Below, piece after piece: positions 49,780 to 57,917 of a DNA stretch of 64,000 nt (positions are counted from its first letter, which is position 1; each line of letters begins with the position of its first letter). The DNA lies in NCBI RefSeq assembly GCF_000282655.1, contig NZ_AKIV01000076.1, positions 1 through 64,000 of the forward strand, given 5' to 3'. The notes beneath the pieces are model-generated. The model made no database searches. It was not told where the DNA came from and worked only from the letters and a program-made list of their open reading frames with translations. The position numbers were made by a program, and so were the translations under genes. Source of the stretch: Polaromonas sp. CF318 (GTDB taxonomy: Bacteria; Pseudomonadota; Gammaproteobacteria; Burkholderiales; Burkholderiaceae_C).

Positions 49780-49946
49780 TTCTTCAGCGCCTTTCCTGAC
49801 TTTCCTGGCATTGGGGCTTGTGCTTTGCGGCGCAGGCCCCAATTTCTTTGGGCTATGGCATCGGCAGCCCGCGAGTGCGCCGCCAGCCTTCGCCGAAATT
49901 CCCTGGTGGAATTTTTGGGTACAGTACAAACATCTCTGGAGAAAAC

Positions 49947-50603
49947 ATGATGGTCCGAAACAGTATTTACGGCGGCGTCCATACCGGCCCGCAAGCCGGC
50001 GCCCTGGATGCGCAAGCCCTGGGCATGGTGCCCATGGTCATCGAGCAATCCGGCCGCGGCGAGCGCTCCTACGACATTTACTCGCGCCTGCTCAAGGAGC
50101 GCGTGATCTTTCTGGTGGGCCCGGTCAACGACCAGACGGCCAACCTGGTGGTGGCCCAGCTCCTGTTCCTGGAAAGCGAAAACCCGGACAAGGATATTTC
50201 CTTCTACATCAACTCGCCGGGCGGCTCCGTCACCGCCGGCATGGCGATTTACGACACCATGCAGTTCATCAAGCCCGACGTCTCCACGCTCTGCGTGGGC
50301 ATGGCGGCCAGCATGGGCGCTTTCCTGCTGTCGGCCGGCGCCAAGGGCAAACGCTTCTCGCTGCCGAACTCGCGCGTGATGATCCACCAGCCCTCGGGCG
50401 GTGCCCAGGGCCAGGCGACGGACATCGAAATCCATGCCCGCGACATCCTCAAGACGCGCGACCAGCTCAACCGCATCCTGGCGGCCAATACCGGCCAGCC
50501 GATCGAGAAGATCGAGCGCGACACCGAGCGTGACTACTTCATGTTCGCGGAAGACGCCAAGGAATACGGCCTGGTCGACCAGGTGATCGCCAAGCGGCCT
50601 TAA
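49947..50603 (+). CDS. clpP: ATP-dependent Clp protease proteolytic subunit
   Basis: 218 residues. The catalytic triad is Ser122 in '[11 protein letters not shown]', His147 in 'VMIHQPSGG' and Asp196 in 'DTERDYFM'. It forms the tetradecameric chamber that degrades proteins unfolded by ClpX or ClpA. The second ATG at 49950 is an equally possible start. A strong terminator follows it at 50664. Confidence 0.97.
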   Translation: MMVRNSIYGGVHTGPQAGALDAQALGMVPMVIEQSGRGERSYDIYSRLLKERVIFLVGPVNDQTANLVVAQLLFLESENPDKDISFYINSPGGSVTAGMAIYDTMQFIKPDVSTLCVGMAASMGAFLLSAGAKGKRFSLPNSRVMIHQPSGGAQGQATDIEIHARDILKTRDQLNRILAANTGQPIEKIERDTERDYFMFAEDAKEYGLVDQVIAKRP

Positions 50604-50663
50604 GCGTCCCAGGGCGGTAAAACCGGCCAGTCGGCCCAGAACCCCCTCAAGTTGCTCTGCAAC

Positions 50664-50699
50664 AACGGCGTTTTCTGTAACAGAAACGCCGTTTTTTTA
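50664..50699 (+). terminator. Terminator between clpP and clpX
   Basis: AACGGCGTTTTCTG (50664–50677) pairs with CAGAAACGCCGTT (50681–50693) and a run of T follows. It separates tig–clpP transcription from clpX, which therefore has its own promoter in the short gap. Confidence 0.85.
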
Positions 50700-50753
50700 T
50701 TGGTTATCATTAGGTAACAGTTCCCTTCAGGCTCCTTAAAAGGCATCCCCACA

Positions 50754-52019
50754 ATGGCCGAGAAAAAAGGCTCCTCCAGCGAAAAGACTTTGCACTGCTC
50801 TTTTTGCGGTAAAAGTCAGCACGAAGTCAAAAAACTGATCGCTGGCCCCTCGGTATTCATCTGCGACGAATGCATCGATCTCTGCAACGAGATCATTCGC
50901 GACGAACTTCCCGCCGGCGACGATGTCCGCGAAACCCGCACGGATTTGCCCACTCCCCTGGAAATCAAGGGAACACTGGACGGCTACGTGATCGGCCAGG
51001 AGCCGGCCAAGCGCACGTTGGCCGTGGCCGTCTACAACCACTACAAGCGCCTGCGCCACAAGGAAAAAGCCAAAAAAGACGACGTGGAACTGACCAAGAG
51101 CAATATCCTGCTGATTGGCCCCACCGGCTCGGGCAAGACTTTGCTGGCCCAGACACTGGCGCGCACCCTCAATGTGCCCTTCGTGATGGCCGATGCCACC
51201 ACGCTGACCGAGGCCGGTTATGTGGGTGAGGACGTCGAAAACATCATCCAGAAACTGCTGCAGAGCTGCAACTATGAAGTCGAGCGCGCCCAGCAGGGCA
51301 TCGTTTACATCGACGAGATCGACAAGATCTCGCGCAAGTCCGACAACCCTTCCATCACGCGCGACGTGTCGGGCGAGGGCGTGCAGCAGGCGCTGCTCAA
51401 GCTGATCGAAGGCACCATGGCCTCGGTGCCGCCGCAGGGCGGCCGCAAGCACCCGAACCAGGATTTCCTGCAGGTGGACACCACCAACATCCTGTTCATC
51501 TGCGGCGGCGCCTTCGCCGGCCTCGAAAAAGTCATCGAGAACCGCACGGAAGCCTCGGGCATGGGTTTTGGCGCGACCGTCAAAAGCAAGAAATCCCGTA
51601 CCTTGACCGAAGCCTTCAAGGAAGTCGAACCGGAAGACCTGATCAAGTTCGGCCTGATCCCCGAACTGGTCGGCCGTATGCCCGTGGTCGCCACGCTGGC
51701 CGAGCTCAGCGAAGACGCCCTGGTACAGATCCTGACCGAGCCGAAAAACGCCGTCGTCAAGCAGTTCAGCAAGCTGCTGGCCATGGAAGGCGTGGACCTT
51801 GAGATTCGCCCCTCCGCGCTCAAGGCCATCGCCCGCAAGGCCCTGGCCCGCAAGACCGGCGCGCGCGGCTTGCGGTCCATCCTGGAGCAGTCGCTGATAG
51901 ACACCATGTTCGACCTGCCCAATGCCAGCAATGTGGACAAGGTTGTTGTGGACGAGTCCACAATCGAGGAAAACAAGGCTCCCTTGTTGGTGTACCGCGA
52001 AGCGGCCAAGAAAGCCTGA
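50754..52019 (+). CDS. clpX: Clp protease ATP-binding subunit
   Basis: 421 residues. The N-terminal zinc-binding domain has C15, C18, C37 and C40. The AAA+ module has Walker A GPTGSGKT (122–129), '[10 protein letters not shown]' (Walker B) and the IGF-like 'GFGA' loop region for ClpP binding. It unfolds tagged substrates for ClpP. The lon gene follows after 115 bases. Confidence 0.97.
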   Translation: MAEKKGSSSEKTLHCSFCGKSQHEVKKLIAGPSVFICDECIDLCNEIIRDELPAGDDVRETRTDLPTPLEIKGTLDGYVIGQEPAKRTLAVAVYNHYKRLRHKEKAKKDDVELTKSNILLIGPTGSGKTLLAQTLARTLNVPFVMADATTLTEAGYVGEDVENIIQKLLQSCNYEVERAQQGIVYIDEIDKISRKSDNPSITRDVSGEGVQQALLKLIEGTMASVPPQGGRKHPNQDFLQVDTTNILFICGGAFAGLEKVIENRTEASGMGFGATVKSKKSRTLTEAFKEVEPEDLIKFGLIPELVGRMPVVATLAELSEDALVQILTEPKNAVVKQFSKLLAMEGVDLEIRPSALKAIARKALARKTGARGLRSILEQSLIDTMFDLPNASNVDKVVVDESTIEENKAPLLVYREAAKKA

Positions 52020-52134
52020 GCACCATAAAGGCTGGCCGGAATGCTTGAAAAGCGCTCCCCGCGCCCCATGTCTGGGTTGATTGTGTTTCGCCGGGCCATG
52101 CAACTGGCTGCCACGGCCAACGTTTAAGGTTTAT

Positions 52135-54564
52135 ATGTCCGGACAAACTTCACTGCCTTCCACCCCCATAGACCTCCCCCTCCTGCCCTTGCGGGATGTG
52201 GTGGTTTTCCCGCACATGGTGATTCCGCTCTTCGTGGGTCGCCCCAAGAGCATCAAGGCGCTGGAATCGGCCATGGAGGCCGAGCGCCGCATCATGCTGG
52301 TGGCGCAAAAAGCCGCGGCCAAGGATGAACCCTCGGTCGAGGACATGTTCGAAGTCGGCTGCGTGGCCACCATCCTGCAACTGCTCAAGCTGCCCGACGG
52401 CACCGTGAAGGTGCTGGTTGAAGGCCAGCAGCGCGCCAGCGTCAACAAGATTGAAGAAGGCGAGCAGCATTTCTCGGCCAACGTGACTCCCGTCGAAACC
52501 GTGGCCGTGATTGCCGGCGACAAGACCAGCGAAATCGAGGCTTTGCGCCGGGCCGTGATGCAGCAGTTCGACCACTACGTCAAACTGAATAAAAAAATTC
52601 CGCCCGAGATCCTCACCTCGATCTCGAGCATCGACGATGCCGGCCGCCTGGCCGACACGATTGCCGCGCACCTGCCGCTCAAACTCGACGCGAAGCAGGT
52701 CATCCTGGACCTGGCCAACGTGAAGGCGCGGCTCGAGAATCTCTACGAGCAGCTCGAGCGCGAAGTCGACATCCTCAACGTCGACAAGAAAATCCGCGGC
52801 CGTGTGAAGCGCCAGATGGAAAAGAACCAGCGCGACTTCTACCTCAACGAGCAGGTCAAGGCCATCCAGAAGGAACTGGGCGAAGGCGAAGAGGGCGCCG
52901 ATATCGAAGAGATCGAGAAAAAGATCAAGTCGGCCAAGATGCCGCAGGAAGCCCGTAAAAAAGCCGAGAGCGAACTCAAGAAGCTCAAGCTCATGTCGCC
53001 CATGTCCGCCGAGGCGACCGTGGTGCGCACCTACATCGACGTGCTGACAGGCCTGCCCTGGAGCAAGAAGACCAAGATCAAGCACGACCTGGGCAATGCC
53101 GAGAACGTGCTCAATGAAGACCACTATGGGCTCGAGAAGGTCAAGGACCGCATCGTCGAGTACCTCGCGGTGCAGCAGCGCGTCGACAAGCTCAAGGCGC
53201 CCATCCTGTGCCTGGTCGGGCCTCCCGGCGTGGGCAAGACCTCGCTGGGCCAGTCCATCGCCAAGGCGACGGGCCGCAAGTATGTGCGCATGGCGCTGGG
53301 TGGTATGCGCGACGAGGCGGAAATCCGCGGCCATCGCCGTACCTACATCGGCGCCTTGCCGGGCAAGGTCCTGCAAAGCCTGACCAAGGCCGGCACGCGC
53401 AACCCGCTGTTCCTGCTCGATGAGATCGACAAGCTGGGCACCGACTTCCGCGGCGACCCTTCCAGCGCCTTGCTGGAGGTGCTGGACCCGGAGCAGAACC
53501 ATACCTTCGGCGACCACTACGTCGAGGTTGACTTCGACCTTAGCGACGTGATGTTCGTGGCCACCTCGAACTCGATGAACATTCCGCCGGCCCTGCTGGA
53601 CCGCATGGAAGTCATCCGTTTGTCCGGCTACACCGAGGACGAAAAAACCAGCATCGCCATGCGCTACCTGCTGCCCAAGCAGGTCAAGAACAACGGCGTG
53701 AAGGAAGGCGAGCTTGAGGTGCAGGAGCAGGCTGTGCGCGACATCGTGCGCTACTACACGCGTGAAGCCGGCGTGCGCTCGCTGGAGCGCGAACTCTCCA
53801 AGATCTGCCGAAAGGTCATCAAGGGCATACAACTCAAGAAGATGGAGCCCAAGGTCATTGTCACGCCGGACAATCTCAATGAGTTCCTGGGCGTGCGCAA
53901 ATACAACTACGGCCGCGCCGAGCAGCAGAACCAGGTCGGGCAGGTCGTGGGCCTGGCATGGACCGAAGTCGGCGGCGACCTGCTGACCATCGAAGCCGCC
54001 ATTATGCCCGGCAAGGGCGTGATCACGCGCACCGGTTCGCTCGGCGACGTCATGAAGGAATCCGTCGAAGCCGCGCGCACGGTGGTGCGCAGCCGCGCCA
54101 AGGTGCTGGGCATCAAGGACGAGATGTTCGAAAAACGTGACATCCACATCCACGTGCCCGACGGCGCGACGCCCAAGGACGGACCGAGCGCCGGCGCCGC
54201 GATGACGACGGCTTTCGTGTCCGCGTTGACCGGCATCCCGGTGCGCGGCGATGTGGCCATGACGGGTGAGATCACGCTGCGCGGTGAAGTCACCGCGATC
54301 GGCGGCCTGAAGGAAAAACTGCTGGCGGCCTTGCGCGGCGGCATCAAGACCGTGTTGATCCCCGAAGAGAATGCCAAGGACCTGCAGGAGATTCCCGACA
54401 ACGTCAAAAGCGGCCTGGAGATCGTGCCGGTGAAATGGATAGACCAGGTGCTGCAGGTCGCGCTTGAGCGCCAGCCTGTTCCCCTGACGGATGAAGAAGC
54501 CGCCGTGGCCGCGCAGGCCGCTACCGCTGTGCCGGCGGAAGCCGCGGGTACAGTCAAACATTGA
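52135..54564 (+). CDS. lon: Lon protease
   Basis: 809 residues. The N-terminal substrate domain begins 'PIDLPLLPLRDVVVFPHMVIPLFVGR'. The AAA+ domain has Walker A GPPGVGKT (362–369). The protease domain has the catalytic Ser685 in 'DGPSAGAAMTTA' and a lysine in 'GGLKEKLLAALRGG'. It degrades misfolded and short-lived regulatory proteins. The ATG at 52135 gives the family N-terminus; an earlier ATG at 52081 is less likely. Confidence 0.97.
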   Translation: MSGQTSLPSTPIDLPLLPLRDVVVFPHMVIPLFVGRPKSIKALESAMEAERRIMLVAQKAAAKDEPSVEDMFEVGCVATILQLLKLPDGTVKVLVEGQQRASVNKIEEGEQHFSANVTPVETVAVIAGDKTSEIEALRRAVMQQFDHYVKLNKKIPPEILTSISSIDDAGRLADTIAAHLPLKLDAKQVILDLANVKARLENLYEQLEREVDILNVDKKIRGRVKRQMEKNQRDFYLNEQVKAIQKELGEGEEGADIEEIEKKIKSAKMPQEARKKAESELKKLKLMSPMSAEATVVRTYIDVLTGLPWSKKTKIKHDLGNAENVLNEDHYGLEKVKDRIVEYLAVQQRVDKLKAPILCLVGPPGVGKTSLGQSIAKATGRKYVRMALGGMRDEAEIRGHRRTYIGALPGKVLQSLTKAGTRNPLFLLDEIDKLGTDFRGDPSSALLEVLDPEQNHTFGDHYVEVDFDLSDVMFVATSNSMNIPPALLDRMEVIRLSGYTEDEKTSIAMRYLLPKQVKNNGVKEGELEVQEQAVRDIVRYYTREAGVRSLERELSKICRKVIKGIQLKKMEPKVIVTPDNLNEFLGVRKYNYGRAEQQNQVGQVVGLAWTEVGGDLLTIEAAIMPGKGVITRTGSLGDVMKESVEAARTVVRSRAKVLGIKDEMFEKRDIHIHVPDGATPKDGPSAGAAMTTAFVSALTGIPVRGDVAMTGEITLRGEVTAIGGLKEKLLAALRGGIKTVLIPEENAKDLQEIPDNVKSGLEIVPVKWIDQVLQVALERQPVPLTDEEAAVAAQAATAVPAEAAGTVKH

Positions 54565-54591
54565 ATCTTTCGCAAAGTTTTTTCGGACAGT

Positions 54592-54620
54592 TTGGAAAAG
54601 CCGAAAAACTACGCTATAAT
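54592..54620 (+). promoter_or_regulatory. Promoter of the tRNA-Gly gene
   Basis: -35 TTGGAA (54592–54597), 17-bp spacer, -10 TATAAT (54615–54620). The start would be about 8–10 bases before the tRNA. Confidence 0.8.
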
Positions 54621-54634
54621 TTGAGGCTGTTATC

Positions 54635-54710
54635 GCGGGAGTAGCTCAGTTGGTAGAGCGCAACCTTGCCAAGGTTGAGGTCGAGAGTTCGAGACTCTTC
54701 TCCCGCTCCA
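54635..54710 (+). tRNA. tRNA-Gly (anticodon GCC)
   Basis: GCGGGAG (54635–54641) pairs with CTCCCGC (54700–54706), discriminator T54707, CCA 54708–54710. The anticodon loop CTTGCCAAG gives GCC. Confidence 0.97.
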
Positions 54711-54714
54711 ATTC

Positions 54715-54746
54715 AAAGGGCAGCACTTCAAAATGCTGTCCTTTTT
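54715..54746 (+). terminator. Terminator after tRNA-Gly
   Basis: AAAGGGCAGCA (54715–54725) pairs with TGCTGTCCTTT (54734–54744) followed by T residues. Confidence 0.75.
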
Positions 54747-54809
54747 CATTGGGGTTTCACGAATAGTCGGCAAGGCCATTCAGGCCAAAGCCGGTGGCAG
54801 ACAGAATAC

Positions 54810-54883
54810 GGCGCGGTAACAAAGCGGTTATGTACCGGATTGCAAATCCGGCTAGCCCGGTTCGACTCCGGGCCGCGCCTCCA
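54810..54883 (+). tRNA. tRNA-Cys (anticodon GCA)
   Basis: GGCGCGG (54810–54816) pairs with CCGCGCC (54873–54879), discriminator T54880, CCA 54881–54883. The anticodon loop around ATTGCAAAT gives GCA. Confidence 0.97.
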
Positions 54884-54898
54884 TCAAACCCTGCAATC

Positions 54899-54921
54899 AG
54901 CCCCAGTCATGGGGCTTTTTT
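54899..54921 (+). terminator. Terminator after tRNA-Cys
   Basis: AGCCCCA (54899–54905) pairs with TGGGGCT (54910–54916), followed by TTTTT. Confidence 0.8.
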
Positions 54922-54987
54922 GTTTGACAATAGGCTGGCGATGCCGAACCGGATGTTTGCGCGGAGCCCTGGAAATAAAGCGTTTGA

Positions 54988-55080
54988 GCCTGAGTGGTGA
55001 AATAGGTAGACACAGCGGACTTAAAATCCGCCGCTTCGTGAATAGCGGGCGTACCGGTTCGATTCCGGTCTCAGGCACCA
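54988..55080 (+). tRNA. tRNA-Leu (anticodon TAA)
   Basis: GCCTGAG (54988–54994) pairs with CTCAGGC (55070–55076), discriminator A55077, CCA 55078–55080. The loop CTTAAAA gives anticodon TAA. A long variable arm is present. Confidence 0.97.
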
Positions 55081-55143
55081 CAGCACAGCGGCTCACCCAT
55101 GCCCCGGGCACGCCTTCGAAAACTGGGTAAGATAAATTCCATC

Positions 55144-55776
55144 ATGTCCCGTTACAACACACCTTTTGAGATCCACGTGCACGGTGAAGTGCCTTTGCGT
55201 GTGGAAGTTACCTTTGAGCAGCTGCAGGAGGCCCTGAAGCCGCTGTGGAAGTACACGGGCTCCAAATCCCTGGCGGCCGCCGCCGCGAGCGCCTATGAGG
55301 AAGAACCGGGCATTCGCTTCGACGTCCACAAGCACCTGCTGCAGATGTGCTGGACCGTGCCGGGCGACGAGGATTTCCGCCAGGCCCTCGATGAAATGTG
55401 CATGGGCCTGAACGACCTCGCCGAGGCGGGAGCGCCCATCGAGGTGACCTTCTACGACTCCGACTTCGATGAGGAGGAGGGCGACGAGGACGAAGAGGCG
55501 CGTGACGACTTCGCGATGTACTTCGTCGGCCCGACACCGGCCGCCATCATGCAGGTGCAGCGCGACTTGCTGGTGCAGGACATGATTGGCCTGATGGAGC
55601 GTCACTTCGACGGCTCCGAACTCGGCGAAGTCGTCGCGGCGGTCGACAGATTGTTCGAGCAGCGTTTTGACGCTCTCGTCAACTCCATGCAGCTCGGCAA
55701 GCCGCCACGGGGGCTGGGCGGGCCGCAGGGCGGCTCAGGCCACGGTGGTGGGCGCAAGCCCCGGCATTTGCACTAG
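55144..55776 (+). CDS. Conserved hypothetical protein
   Basis: 210 residues. 'FEIHVHGEVPLRVEVTFEQLQEALKPLWKYTGSKSLAAAA' begins the folded part; 'EVTFYDSDFDEEEGDEDEEARDDFAMYFVGPTPAAIMQVQRDLLVQDM' contains an acidic linker. The C-terminus is Gly-rich with basic residues. The pattern recalls a conserved Burkholderiales protein family, but I cannot name its function. The ATG at 55144 is chosen because it begins MSRYNTPFEIHVHGE; upstream residues from 55099 look like read-through. It overlaps the acrR-like stop by 4 bases on the opposite strand. Confidence 0.75.
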   Translation: MSRYNTPFEIHVHGEVPLRVEVTFEQLQEALKPLWKYTGSKSLAAAAASAYEEEPGIRFDVHKHLLQMCWTVPGDEDFRQALDEMCMGLNDLAEAGAPIEVTFYDSDFDEEEGDEDEEARDDFAMYFVGPTPAAIMQVQRDLLVQDMIGLMERHFDGSELGEVVAAVDRLFEQRFDALVNSMQLGKPPRGLGGPQGGSGHGGGRKPRHLH

Positions 55777-56459
55777 ACGGGCGCGGGAATGCCGTAGGGG
55801 GCCGTGGCGTCCTGCGTTTCGCCGGGAAATCCCAGGCCGCGCAAATAAACGTCGATCGCGCACTGGCCGACCTCCAGCAGGTCAAAAGCCTGCGGGTCCA
55901 GCAGCCAGTTCTGGATCAGCCCGTCGATCAGCGCATGCAGGCCCTGTGCGCCCACCGATGCCGGCACCGGCAAGGCAAGGTTTATCTGGCCAGCGGCGGT
56001 TTCCAGGCTTTGCTCGATGCGTTCCAAAAAGCCGCTGCGCACCGTGAGGTGGCGCAGCCGGACGGCCTGCAGTTCCTCCACATATTCGACTTTCTGGGTC
56101 GCGACTTCGAATACCCGGCGGGTCTGCATATCGGTCACGATTTGCCGTAAAGCATTGACGGTGGACAGCCGTATCCGGTCTATGGCATTGAGGCCGGTCT
56201 CGCCGTCCGGGGCTTGCTGTTGCTCGTTCTCATGGTGGAAGGACTCTTCCATGGGCAGCGTGACCCGCTCCATCATTGCGTTGAACAGGTCCGCCTTGTC
56301 CTTGAAGTGCCAGTAGACCGCGCCGCGGGTAGCGCCGGCGCGCCTGGCGATGTCCTGCAGGCTGGTGCGCGACACCCCCTGCGCCTGGAACAGGTGCTCA
56401 GCCGCGTCCAGCAGCTTGTGGCGAGTGGCCAGAGCCTCTTCTTTTGTTCGACGGGCCAT
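55773..56459 (-). CDS. acrR: TetR-family repressor of the downstream efflux operon (AcrR-like)
   Basis: 228 residues. The TetR N-terminal helix-turn-helix 'ATRHKLLDAAEHLFQAQGVSRTSLQDIARRAGATRGAVYWHFKDKADLFNAMM' is followed by a ligand-binding domain. It is divergent from the acrAB-oprM-like operon across a gap carrying an AcrR-type operator at 56492. It would repress the pump until a drug or metabolite binds. Confidence 0.92.
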   Translation of the reverse strand: MARRTKEEALATRHKLLDAAEHLFQAQGVSRTSLQDIARRAGATRGAVYWHFKDKADLFNAMMERVTLPMEESFHHENEQQQAPDGETGLNAIDRIRLSTVNALRQIVTDMQTRRVFEVATQKVEYVEELQAVRLRHLTVRSGFLERIEQSLETAAGQINLALPVPASVGAQGLHALIDGLIQNWLLDPQAFDLLEVGQCAIDVYLRGLGFPGETQDATAPYGIPAPV

Positions 56460-56491
56460 CGACTGCCTCCAATGTAAAGTTCTGGATTTTT

Positions 56492-56515
56492 GTTATACAT
56501 TCACAAATGTATGTA
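56492..56515. promoter_or_regulatory. AcrR-type operator
   Basis: The 24-bp stretch matches the reverse of the E. coli acrA operator at 21 of 24 positions; the palindromic centre is ATACAT (56495–56500) / ATGTAT (56507–56512). It lies between the TetR gene and the adaptor gene. Probable AcrR target. Confidence 0.75.
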
Positions 56516-56632
56516 AACTATAACACTCGCAAAAACCCTTATTCTTTTCGTTTTCGGCGAACAACAGGCTGTGCCTCCATTGCCGACTACGCCCTTGCTT
56601 TGCGCTTTTTTCCCAAAAATTCGAGGAATAGC

Positions 56633-57904
56633 ATGCCCAAGTCTCGCGTTGCCCATTCGTTTGTACTCCCCCCATTTCTGAAATACCAGCCCCTTGCCGT
56701 CGCGGCCGCATTGGCCCTGCTTCTGGCTGGATGCGGCAAAGGCGCAGGCGCTCCCGGCGGGGCGCCGCCGCCCGCGGAAGTCGGTGTTGTCACCGTGACC
56801 CAGGGCGATGTCGGCCTGATTACCGAACTGCCCGGCCGCCTGGAGGCTTCGCGCGTGGCCGAAGTCAGGGCGCGCGCCGCCGGCATCCTGCAAAAGCGGC
56901 TGTTCCGCGAAGGCAGCGATGTCAAGGCAGGCCAGCAGCTGTTCAGCATCGATCCCGCGCCTTACGCGGCCGCGGCCGCCAGCGCCAAGGCCAGCCAGGC
57001 CCGCGCCGAAGCCAACCTGGCGCAGGCGACCGCGCTGGCCGAGCGCTACAAGCCGCTGGTGGAAGCCAATGCCATCAGCAAACAGGAATACGCCAACGCC
57101 GTGGCCGCGCAGAAGCAGGCCGAGGCCGATGTGGCCGTGGGCAAAGCCAGCGTTCAGACCGCCAGCATCAACTTGGGCTATGCCTCGGTGACGGCGCCCA
57201 TTTCGGGCCGCATAGGCCGCGCGCTGGTCACCGAAGGCGCGCTGGTCGGGCAGGGTGAGGCCACGCAGCTCGCGGTGATCCAGCAGATCAACCCCATGTA
57301 CGTCAATTTCACGCAGTCGGCGCCCGAGATCATGAAGCTGCGTGCCGCGATGGACAGCGGCCAGTTCAAGCGCGCCAGCGGCGCTGAAGCCGCCAGCGTG
57401 CGCATCGTGCTCGAAGACGGCAGCGAATACGCGCGCCCCGGCCGCCTGCTGTTTTCCGACCTGACGGTGGACGCCACCACCGGGCAGGTGACCTTGCGCG
57501 CCGAAGTCCCCAATCCCGGCGGCCAGCTGCTGCCGGGCCTTTACGTGCGCGTGCGCCTGGAGCAGGCGCAGGTCAGCAATGCCATCACCTTGCCGCAGCA
57601 GGCCGTCACCCGCACCGCGCAGGGCGACACGGTCATGGTGGTGGGGGCCGACGGCAAGGTCAGCCCGCGACCCATCAAGATCGGTTCGGCCCAGGGCAAC
57701 CAGTGGGTGGTGCTCGACGGCCTGAAGACCGGCGAGCAGGTCATGGTCGACGGCTTCCAGAAACTGCAGCCCGGCGCCACGGTCAAGCCCGTGCCGTGGC
57801 AGGCGCCCGGCGCCAAGCCCGCCGCCGGCGCGGCATCCGCTCCGGGGGCGCCGGCTTCGGCAGCATCCGCAGCGACACCCGCCGCTTCCGCCGCAGCGAA
57901 GTAA
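56633..57904 (+). CDS. acrA: RND adaptor lipoprotein (AcrA/MexA-like)
   Basis: 423 residues from the ATG at 56633 (GAGGAA upstream). Lipobox LAGC at Cys34. The lipoyl, hairpin and barrel domains follow: 'GRLEASRVAEVRARAAGILQKRLFREGSDVKAGQQLFSIDPAPYAAAAAS', 'LGYASVTAPISGRIGRALVTEGALVG'. The Ala/Pro-rich tail from about 390 is unusual in length. First gene of the acrA–acrB–oprM operon. Confidence 0.94.
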   Translation: MPKSRVAHSFVLPPFLKYQPLAVAAALALLLAGCGKGAGAPGGAPPPAEVGVVTVTQGDVGLITELPGRLEASRVAEVRARAAGILQKRLFREGSDVKAGQQLFSIDPAPYAAAAASAKASQARAEANLAQATALAERYKPLVEANAISKQEYANAVAAQKQAEADVAVGKASVQTASINLGYASVTAPISGRIGRALVTEGALVGQGEATQLAVIQQINPMYVNFTQSAPEIMKLRAAMDSGQFKRASGAEAASVRIVLEDGSEYARPGRLLFSDLTVDATTGQVTLRAEVPNPGGQLLPGLYVRVRLEQAQVSNAITLPQQAVTRTAQGDTVMVVGADGKVSPRPIKIGSAQGNQWVVLDGLKTGEQVMVDGFQKLQPGATVKPVPWQAPGAKPAAGAASAPGAPASAASAATPAASAAAK

Positions 57905-57917
57905 GGAGCCCCAGCAC

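Noticed and set aside
52150..54561. 803-codon minus-strand frame opposite lon
   Set aside because: Antisense of a conserved gene; composition is that of a shadow frame.
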